Below are positions 1-5,702 of a stretch of DNA of 22,097 nt, piece after piece. The notes below the pieces were generated by a model that was not told where the DNA came from, did not search any database, and saw only the letters and a list, made by a program, of their open reading frames with translations. Source of the stretch: a virus; IMG/VR virus record IMGVR_UViG_3300020174_001709, positions 1 through 22,097 of that record, one strand, 5' to 3'. Position numbers and translations under genes: made by a program. Position 1 is the stretch's first letter, and the number at the start of each line of letters is the position of its first letter.

Positions 1-1
1 A

Positions 2-604
2 ATGTATGACTTTTTTAAGTTTAAACAAGTTGCCAGATTTAGAAGTAATGAATTAGTAATAGAAGATTTTGCAAAAGTTTTGTATATTTTAGCAATAGAT
101 ATTTTCTATAGTGAAAATGTAAAACTAGTCATAGAATATAATACATATGGATCTGTACTATTTCAATATTTAAGAACTGTCTTTCCACAAAGAAATGATT
201 TTGATGAAGAAATGCTAGTACGATTTAAACATAGACATGATAGCAGAACTTTAAAACCTGGAATTAAAATAAAGTCAGATAATAAAGCAATATTCTGTCA
301 AAACTTCTCTAAGTTGTATAAAAATAATAGAATGGAAATAACGGATGAGTTTACAGTAGGAGAGGCAAGCTTATTTGGAACTCTTCCAAATGGAAGTTAT
401 GGTGCTCAAATGGGAAATGACGACTTAATAATGAGTTGTATAACTGCCACTGAATTCTTCAATACGACTGACTATGCTGACTACATCGAAGAGCTTTTAG
501 ACGTAATAGACCAAAGTATACATGCTAAAATGGAAGAAGTGCTTTATAAAGATTCTCAAGATGAAGGAGATCTTCAATATGATATTTATGATTTATTGAA
601 ATAA
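2..604 (+). CDS. Terminase large subunit, C-terminal (nuclease) part, 5' end outside window
   Basis: This is the C-terminal 200 residues of a T4 gp17-like packaging ATPase/nuclease, the motor that pumps and cuts DNA at the portal. The frame is open to the window edge, so the true start and the ATPase domain lie upstream. Seen here is the RNase H-like nuclease half: an acidic residue in VIEYNTYG (E45 of this fragment), a basic KIKSDNKA strand, and GNDDLIMS with D140/D141 near the end. In T4 gp17 the nuclease acids are D401, E458 and D542; E45 and D140/141 fit the last two, and the first would be upstream. The following gene is the tail sheath, the same neighbour as in T4. No ATPase motif is visible, so the call rests on the nuclease motifs and gene order. 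Confidence 0.85.
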   Translation: MYDFFKFKQVARFRSNELVIEDFAKVLYILAIDIFYSENVKLVIEYNTYGSVLFQYLRTVFPQRNDFDEEMLVRFKHRHDSRTLKPGIKIKSDNKAIFCQNFSKLYKNNRMEITDEFTVGEASLFGTLPNGSYGAQMGNDDLIMSCITATEFFNTTDYADYIEELLDVIDQSIHAKMEEVLYKDSQDEGDLQYDIYDLLK

Positions 605-618
605 AATCAGATTTTTAA

Positions 619-626
619 GATATATA
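619..626 (+). promoter_or_regulatory. Candidate late promoter element GATATATA upstream of tail sheath
   Basis: The octamer GATATATA begins 38 bases before the sheath start codon in a 52-base gap. The same octamer precedes the tail tube and tape measure genes at comparable distance. It is followed by an A-rich leader with no Shine-Dalgarno sequence. The role as a late promoter is inferred from recurrence and position only. Confidence 0.45.
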
Positions 627-656
627 CTATAGAAAAAAAAATAAAAAAGAAAAACT

Positions 657-3539
657 ATGGCATTAAGTCCTCAACTACAACAATTCAAGAGTTCAGGTGT
701 CTACCGTCTTGAATTTGACAAATCACAAACTGTCAATATCCCAGCAGAGACTATTAGGCTTGTAGTAGGTCACTCTAAGAAAGGACCATACAACACGCCA
801 GTATTTGTTGAAGATACTGAGACTTTTATCCAAATTTTCGGATCAATTGATAAGAATTTGGAAAGAAAGGGAATGTATTTTCACAGATCTGCAATTGAAA
901 CTCTATCTAGAGGTCCAATTATAGCACTAAACCTAACTTCTGCTAACGATACTGATAAATCTTACTGGGTTTCTCCAACAACAAACGGTTCCGAACAAGG
1001 AAACGGAGCAATTGATGGAGATACTCTATACAAAGATATTTTTAACAGAGATAAGTTTTGGATTCCAGAAGATGAAAAATTGCTAAATATTGCAGGAAAC
1101 ACATCTTCTCAATCTAATAACGCAATCACATTTACAAATATTAAACAAGAACCTATTACAGTAGTAGTTACTCAAGCTGGAGATACCAGAGGATTTGATG
1201 TAACTGCAAGAGAATGGTATGGTGAAGGAAATTCTCCAGAAGGAGTTGACGACCTAGACTACATCTCAGACTACATGGTAGATGTTTATGTATTTAAAGG
1301 TAGATTTGTAACTGATGAATTAAACAACGATCCAACGTTTGGAAACTACTTTAATTCAAATGGTATTATTCCTTCTCAATTCGGAGCATTTGCAAACCTA
1401 AGAGAAGTTTCTTTACTTGCTAAATACACTGGTTCTTTAATTCCTGATTTCCAAGATAATGAAGGAAGACAATACTATATTGAAACACTTATTAATTCTG
1501 AATCAAGAAGAACTGGTCTTTTTGCAGCAGTTAATGAAGATGCTCTTGATAGAATTGATTTTGTAGGTGAAGCATTCGATATTTACCAAGATTACGAACT
1601 ACTTTCACACTACCTAGTACAGCAACAGCCTCAACAATTAAATGACCCAAGAGACGGTGCATTTGAAAATATTATTGAAGTTGCTGGAGATACAATGTCT
1701 ATTCAAGTAGGCTCTGGTGATTTTGCAACAATACAGCAAAATGGATTAGTAGCTGGTAATTTCTTATATTCTGACGTTGCCGGAGAATATTCTCAAATCT
1801 TATCAGCAACACATGATGGAGCAGGACTTGCTACTGTTATTTGCGAAGAGAATATTAGCAAATCAAAATATGAAAAATTTGATGCTGAGGCAAACGATGC
1901 ATCTTACTCACAGGCTGGTTTTGCTGGAGTAAACTTAAATCTAACATATACTGGAGCATTTGCAGCTGGAGATTTAGCAGCTGGTAAATATTTAGAAAGT
2001 TCAAATGATGGTGAATTTACCGAAATCTTATCAGTAACTGATGATGGTAATGGATTGGTTACTATTGTTCCTGTTGGAAATGGCCAATTTTCTGCAGATT
2101 TAGCAGATTCACAAGCAGGTACTTTAACTTGCTACGATCAAGCAGACCAACTATTATTTGATGTATTCCAAATTGGAGTAAATGAAAGAACATTCTTCTT
2201 CCCATCTACAGTTAACACTGGGTACGGATGGACTTTTGAAAATGCAGCAACTGCTGGAGAATTTAAGTACACTTACACAGTAGCAGCAGGAGCACAAGAA
2301 GATACTTCAATTAAAGATAATATTAAAGTTGGAATGTATCTTCCAATTCAAGGAAGTGATAAACTTGCAAGAGTTCTAGAAATTAGAAGAAAGGCAGAAC
2401 TAGGAATAAATGGAGGATCTGATGACAGATACACATATACATTTATTTGCCACAGAGACGTACCTGCACAGCCTGAATATGCATTAGGATCTTTTAATGC
2501 AGCATCAGACGCGTACAGAGCATTCGTACTTGAAGGTTCTGAAAATAGTGAAAAAACTATTGGTGAATTATTAAATATGCTAATTCCTGGAAATGGAGTA
2601 TCTAATACGCTTGCGGATAAAGATGCAATAACATTTAGATATTTAGTAGATACCTTTGGATCTTACGAGCCAGCAAATGGTCTTTTAAATAAGAGACAAT
2701 TTACTATGCTTGCCAAAGAAAGACAAAACATATCTGCAATTCTAAATGCACCTATGGTAAAAGAGTTTAAAGCTTCTACCGATCCATCATTTATCGATGA
2801 GAATACTGGAGAATTTAAAACAAGTTATATTCCTACTGGAGGTAACTTAAACCTAAATCCACAGTCATTATATACATTACCTTCAATTAACGATGGTGCA
2901 AGTTATGGATTTTTCTATGGACCTGGATTAAATGTTGTTGAAAACGGAAGAACAAGAGTAATTCCACCAGCAGCATACGTATCAAATAATTATATCGATA
3001 AGTATTCTGATTCTCTTCCATGGTCAATTGTTGCTGGTCCAAGACGCGGCGTTGTTTCTGGAAGTGGAGTTCAAGGAATTGAATATGCATTTGATAAAAA
3101 TGATAGAGATAACCTAGAGCCATTCGGAATTAACCCAGTGGTATTCGAAAGAGGAGCTGGTATTGTTGTTAAAGGTAACAAAACATCGCAACAAACTATT
3201 CAATCTGCCCTTTCTTCAGCACACGTAAGAGAAGTTCTAATTTATATCGAAGACGGTCTTGCTGAAATCTTAAGAAATTACTTATTTGAGTTCAACACTG
3301 CACAGACTAGATTAGAAATTAAAACTCTTGCGGACTCATTCATGGAATCAGTTAAGAAAGATCAGGGTGTATATGACTATAGAAACATCATGGATTCTAC
3401 AAATAATACCAATGACGTTATTGATAATAACATGGGAGTTTTAGATACATATGTTGAACCGGTTAAAGGTCTTGAAATTCTAGTTTCTAGAGTAACAGTA
3501 CTAAACACTGGAGAAATTCAAACTGGTAATTTCGCATAA
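657..3539 (+). CDS. Tail sheath protein (T4 gp18-like), enlarged
   Basis: Contractile tail sheath subunit, which polymerises around the tail tube and contracts at infection. At 960 residues it is much longer than T4 gp18 (659). The N-terminal part (about 1-130) and the C-terminal part (about 640-960) resemble gp18-type proteins; the C-terminal part includes LNKRQFTMLAKERQNIS, PWSIVAGPRRGVV, VFERGAGIVVKGNKT and a long amphipathic region ending near VSRVTVLNTGEIQTGNF. The middle (about 345-500) looks like an inserted beta-rich domain built from two related units, LVAGNFLYSDVAGEYSQIL (from residue 364) and LAAGKYLESSNDGEFTEIL (from residue 440), each followed by a D-G-x-G-L strand. The ATG follows a run of A residues, as is usual in Bacteroidetes. 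The terminase lies upstream and the tail tube 33 bases downstream. Confidence 0.92.
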   Translation: MALSPQLQQFKSSGVYRLEFDKSQTVNIPAETIRLVVGHSKKGPYNTPVFVEDTETFIQIFGSIDKNLERKGMYFHRSAIETLSRGPIIALNLTSANDTDKSYWVSPTTNGSEQGNGAIDGDTLYKDIFNRDKFWIPEDEKLLNIAGNTSSQSNNAITFTNIKQEPITVVVTQAGDTRGFDVTAREWYGEGNSPEGVDDLDYISDYMVDVYVFKGRFVTDELNNDPTFGNYFNSNGIIPSQFGAFANLREVSLLAKYTGSLIPDFQDNEGRQYYIETLINSESRRTGLFAAVNEDALDRIDFVGEAFDIYQDYELLSHYLVQQQPQQLNDPRDGAFENIIEVAGDTMSIQVGSGDFATIQQNGLVAGNFLYSDVAGEYSQILSATHDGAGLATVICEENISKSKYEKFDAEANDASYSQAGFAGVNLNLTYTGAFAAGDLAAGKYLESSNDGEFTEILSVTDDGNGLVTIVPVGNGQFSADLADSQAGTLTCYDQADQLLFDVFQIGVNERTFFFPSTVNTGYGWTFENAATAGEFKYTYTVAAGAQEDTSIKDNIKVGMYLPIQGSDKLARVLEIRRKAELGINGGSDDRYTYTFICHRDVPAQPEYALGSFNAASDAYRAFVLEGSENSEKTIGELLNMLIPGNGVSNTLADKDAITFRYLVDTFGSYEPANGLLNKRQFTMLAKERQNISAILNAPMVKEFKASTDPSFIDENTGEFKTSYIPTGGNLNLNPQSLYTLPSINDGASYGFFYGPGLNVVENGRTRVIPPAAYVSNNYIDKYSDSLPWSIVAGPRRGVVSGSGVQGIEYAFDKNDRDNLEPFGINPVVFERGAGIVVKGNKTSQQTIQSALSSAHVREVLIYIEDGLAEILRNYLFEFNTAQTRLEIKTLADSFMESVKKDQGVYDYRNIMDSTNNTNDVIDNNMGVLDTYVEPVKGLEILVSRVTVLNTGEIQTGNFA

Positions 3540-3545
3540 TCAAAG

Positions 3546-3553
3546 GATATATA
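3546..3553 (+). promoter_or_regulatory. Candidate late promoter element GATATATA upstream of tail tube
   Basis: Exact GATATATA octamer 27 bases before the tube start codon, in the 33-base gap after the sheath stop. It is followed by an A-rich leader (AAATAAAGAAACAAAG). Same element as at 619 and 5660. It could allow tube expression independent of sheath; promoter function is inferred. Confidence 0.45.
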
Positions 3554-3572
3554 AAATAAAGAAACAAAGAAT

Positions 3573-4130
3573 ATGGCTTTACCACATTATAGAGAAGATC
3601 AAACAAGTAAAAAGAATAAACACTTTGAGCCAGTACAGGCGAATCTATTCGAAGTAAGTATACTTCCACCAGACGGAGTTGCAGGTTCTGATTTACTTCT
3701 ACAACATATCAATTCAATTGGAGGTTTAGAATCTCTAAACCGTGAAGTTGCTGCAGTTGAACAAAAGTACAAGTTTGCAACACGTTCTTATGCTGGTATG
3801 CCAGATGGAACAGCTCACGACATTACAGTTAACTTTTCACTTAACTTAAATGATTCTAATCAAGCATACGTTTATAAGACTTTAAGAGAATGGTATAGAA
3901 AACAATACAATCCAGAAACCGGTGAAATGGGTCTAAAAAAGGATTATGTTGGAACTATTGTTGTTGTGCAATTTAACAGATCTGGAGATATTTTTAGAAA
4001 AGTAACTCTTGAAGATTGTTTTATTACTTCGGCAGTTGGGTTTACAGGTACACTAGATTATAGTAACGCTGAACCAGAAGCATTAGAAATCACATGGAGA
4101 TGTGATACTTATGCTGAAGAATTAAATTAA
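3573..4130 (+). CDS. Tail tube protein (T4 gp19-like)
   Basis: Major inner tail tube protein, forming stacked hexamers inside the sheath. The 185-residue length is typical for the gp19 tube family (T4 gp19 is 163). The N-terminal half carries FEPVQANLFEVSILPP and the loop LNREVAAVEQKYKFATRSYAGMPD; the middle has the long beta strand HDITVNFSLNLND followed by the helix VYKTLREWYRKQYNPETG; the C-terminus ends in strands containing VTLEDCFITSAVGF and ALEITWRCDTY. This order matches T4-like tube proteins. A strong hairpin terminator follows within 12 bases. In T4 the next gene would be the portal; here the order moves on to a small RHH protein and the gp26-like gene, so the portal/capsid block must be elsewhere. 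Confidence 0.9.
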   Translation: MALPHYREDQTSKKNKHFEPVQANLFEVSILPPDGVAGSDLLLQHINSIGGLESLNREVAAVEQKYKFATRSYAGMPDGTAHDITVNFSLNLNDSNQAYVYKTLREWYRKQYNPETGEMGLKKDYVGTIVVVQFNRSGDIFRKVTLEDCFITSAVGFTGTLDYSNAEPEALEITWRCDTYAEELN

Positions 4131-4141
4131 TTACAATAAAA

Positions 4142-4174
4142 AAGGGAAGGATCCCAGGTCCTTCCCTTCTTTTT
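4142..4174 (+). terminator. Rho-independent terminator after tail tube
   Basis: A 10-bp perfect stem (AAGGGAAGGA pairing with TCCTTCCCTT) around a 7-base loop TCCCAGG, followed by C and five T. It lies 12 bases after the tube stop codon and closes the sheath-tube unit. Confidence 0.9.
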
Positions 4175-4206
4175 GCACAGAAAACATATTAAAATATCAA
4201 TATATT

Positions 4207-4434
4207 ATGTCTATAAAAAATCATAAGTTAACTAAAAAACTTCAGGTTCTTTTAACAGAAGATGAAGTCAATCAGGTTAATAGATTAATATTAATGGAAG
4301 CTGTAGAAACTGAATCTAGACCTGTTTCGGTGAGTGCTTTTATAAGAAGTCTTATACAAAAGGAATTAAGTTCTAATGTAATAGAACAGAAATCAATAAC
4401 TAAAGATCAAATTAGAAAAATTAGCAAAAAATGA
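4207..4434 (+). CDS. Small ribbon-helix-helix-like protein
   Basis: A 75-residue basic protein. The first part LTKKLQVLLTEDEVNQVNRLI looks like a beta strand followed by helix A, and RPVSVSAFIRSLIQKEL (residues 39-55) looks like the second helix of a ribbon-helix-helix DNA-binding fold, including the SVSAFIRSLI signature common in CopG/Arc-like proteins. If so it would bind DNA as a dimer. The last 20 residues are Lys/Ile rich. It sits between a terminator and the gp26-like gene, overlapping the latter by ATGA, so the two are likely co-translated. A DNA-binding protein inside a tail gene block is unusual; it may regulate this block, or be a small virion-associated protein. The fold call is by eye. 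Confidence 0.55.
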   Translation: MSIKNHKLTKKLQVLLTEDEVNQVNRLILMEAVETESRPVSVSAFIRSLIQKELSSNVIEQKSITKDQIRKISKK

Positions 4435-5414
4435 GCGAAGAAGTAAACAAGAATAGCGAGGAAATCGCTAGAGAATTAGATGCTAGAGAAATGAAAGCAT
4501 TTTCAACACCAACCGATCAAACTGAAGCAATGGAAGATGTCATTGATCGTCAGGGACTCGGTAAAGTAAACATGGACAAATTTAAGCCAGATAGTGCTGC
4601 CGCTCCTGATTTAGTTTTAGGATGGCATGAATTCCCAACGGCAAGTTTACCATCTGAAGGTAAATTTTACCCACAAGATGCTACTATCAAAATTAGAGCG
4701 GCTAAAGTTGCTGAAATTAGACATTTTTCAACAATCGATGAGACAAACTTACTCGATGTTGATGATAAACTAAATGCAATTGTTGAATCATGTATTCAAA
4801 TTTCTTCAAAAACAACTAGAATGTCATATAAAGATCTTTGTGAAGAGGATAGATTTATTTTAATTCTTTCAATTAGAGATTTAACATTCCCAGAGCCTGA
4901 AAATTCTTTAAAGGTAGATTACAGTGGAAAAAGTGGTAAGAAGTATGAGGTTGAAATTAAGAGAGATTACTTCGATTACTTCAGAGTTCCTGCAGAAGTT
5001 GAAAAATACTACGACCCAGTACTTAGAGGATATTTAGTTAAAACTAAAACTTATGGAGAAATATTCATGAGACCTCCATCAATTGGTGTAATGCAAGAGG
5101 TTACTAAGTATATTAAAGAAAGAAGAGATAACGATCAAAATATAGATCAATCTTTAATTCAAATAGCACCATATGTTGCTTCGGATTGGAGAAGATTTAA
5201 TCAAAAGAGATTATTTGAACTTGAAGTTGAAATGAATGGATGGGATAACAAAAAATATTTATTGTTATACAAGCTTGCAGAAAAAATTAAAGTAGGGATT
5301 AAACCAGAAATGAATGTTGTTATTGAGGATGAGGAGGCCTCAATTCCTATTAACTTTCGCGACGGCATCAAATCTCTTTTCATTGTTCAAGATCTCTCTG
5401 GAGAACTTCTTTAA
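4431..5414 (+). CDS. gp26-like baseplate/tail assembly protein
   Basis: A 327-residue protein resembling the T4 base-plate family (gp26 and relatives). The family-like core is FPTASLPSEGKFYP (68-81), IKIRAAKVAEIRHFS (86-100), the helical DKLNAIVESCIQ (112-123) and LCEEDRFILILSIRDLTF (136-153), which fits the LPSkG-xxY / EE / DR-xxLL-xIR pattern. The N-terminal 60 residues are charged and probably disordered. T4 gp26 itself is about 208 residues, so this version is longer at both ends. The gene lies between tube and tape measure, the position where many tailed phages encode tail assembly chaperones. The last codons read CTT CTT TAA immediately after GGAGAA, and an open +1 frame continues for 72 codons, so a minor fused product of about 399 residues is possible. 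The ATGA overlap with the RHH gene fixes the start. Confidence 0.75.
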   Translation: MSEEVNKNSEEIARELDAREMKAFSTPTDQTEAMEDVIDRQGLGKVNMDKFKPDSAAAPDLVLGWHEFPTASLPSEGKFYPQDATIKIRAAKVAEIRHFSTIDETNLLDVDDKLNAIVESCIQISSKTTRMSYKDLCEEDRFILILSIRDLTFPEPENSLKVDYSGKSGKKYEVEIKRDYFDYFRVPAEVEKYYDPVLRGYLVKTKTYGEIFMRPPSIGVMQEVTKYIKERRDNDQNIDQSLIQIAPYVASDWRRFNQKRLFELEVEMNGWDNKKYLLLYKLAEKIKVGIKPEMNVVIEDEEASIPINFRDGIKSLFIVQDLSGELL

Positions 5415-5415
5415 A
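5400..5415 (+). other. Candidate +1 programmed frameshift site (prfB-like)
   Basis: The bases read GGA GAA CTT CTT TAA A. The last sense codon CTT is followed by the stop TAA; a slip from CTT to TTT moves the ribosome to AAA ATT AGG in the +1 frame. Upstream, a purine-rich GGAGAA ends one codon before the slip codon. This has the layout of the bacterial prfB site (AGGGGG, one codon, CTT TGA). The +1 frame has no ATG or GTG between the gp26-like stop and codon ATG 5470 (only a TTG at 5461), although its protein already looks coding from the first codons. Frameshifting is inferred. Confidence 0.45.
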
Positions 5416-5631
5416 ATTAGGTTTTATATCTATAAACACCTACATATTCAGCCAAGTGAATTGGATAGAATGGATTACTATGAATACCATTATATCATTA
5501 AAGATCTTGCAGAATTTATTAAGAAGGAAAATGAAGCCCAGAAGGGTCAACAAGAACAAACAAACAGTGCAATGGGTAATATGAAAGTACCTAATATAAA
5601 GGTACCTAAGATGAACATGCCAAAAATGTAA
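5413..5631 (+). CDS. +1-frame extension of gp26-like protein, or small separate tail assembly protein
   Basis: The 72 codons in the +1 frame directly after the gp26-like stop encode KIRFYIYKHLHIQPSELD, then a helical aromatic segment MDYYEYHYIIKDLAEFIKK, a Gln/Glu-rich linker, and a C-terminal tail KVPNIKVPKMNMPKM. The frame is open back to ATG 5314 inside the gp26-like gene, but those upstream codons look like out-of-frame translation. Independent starts would be ATG 5470 (giving 53 residues) or TTG 5461; both would lose the first part. It could be the downstream half of a frameshifted chaperone pair, as in lambda G/GT, or a free small protein analogous in position to T4 gp51. A terminator hairpin begins at its stop codon. 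The tail resembles the end of the protein after the tape measure. Confidence 0.6.
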   Translation, partial: KIRFYIYKHLHIQPSELDRMDYYEYHYIIKDLAEFIKKENEAQKGQQEQTNSAMGNMKVPNIKVPKMNMPKM

Positions 5632-5659
5632 GAAAGGGGAGAGTAATCTCCCTTTTCTT
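5630..5659 (+). terminator. Terminator-like hairpin between the gp26-like unit and the tape measure gene
   Basis: A 13-bp stem (AAGAAAGGGGAGA with TCTCCCTTTTCTT, one G-T pair) around the loop GTAA. The T-rich 3' arm serves as the U-tract. It starts inside the stop codon of the small +1-frame ORF and is followed directly by a GATATATA element. Confidence 0.75.
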
Positions 5660-5667
5660 GATATATA
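5660..5667 (+). promoter_or_regulatory. Candidate late promoter element GATATATA upstream of tape measure
   Basis: Exact GATATATA octamer starting one base after a terminator hairpin and 43 bases before the proposed GTG start. A terminator followed at once by this element supports a new transcription unit. Third exact copy in the tail block. Confidence 0.5.
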
Positions 5668-5702
5668 ATACTAGAGTATATCTGCAAATATAAATTTTAC
5701 CA

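Noticed and set aside
2887-3123. Minus-strand ORF of 78 codons inside the sheath gene
   Set aside because: It is a shadow of the sheath coding frame, with low-complexity Tyr/Leu/Gln content and no promoter or leader.
5314-5412. N-terminal part of the +1-frame ORF from ATG 5314
   Set aside because: It lies wholly inside the gp26-like gene and its sequence (MLLLRMRRPQFLLTF) looks like out-of-frame translation; the protein-like part starts only after the gp26-like stop.
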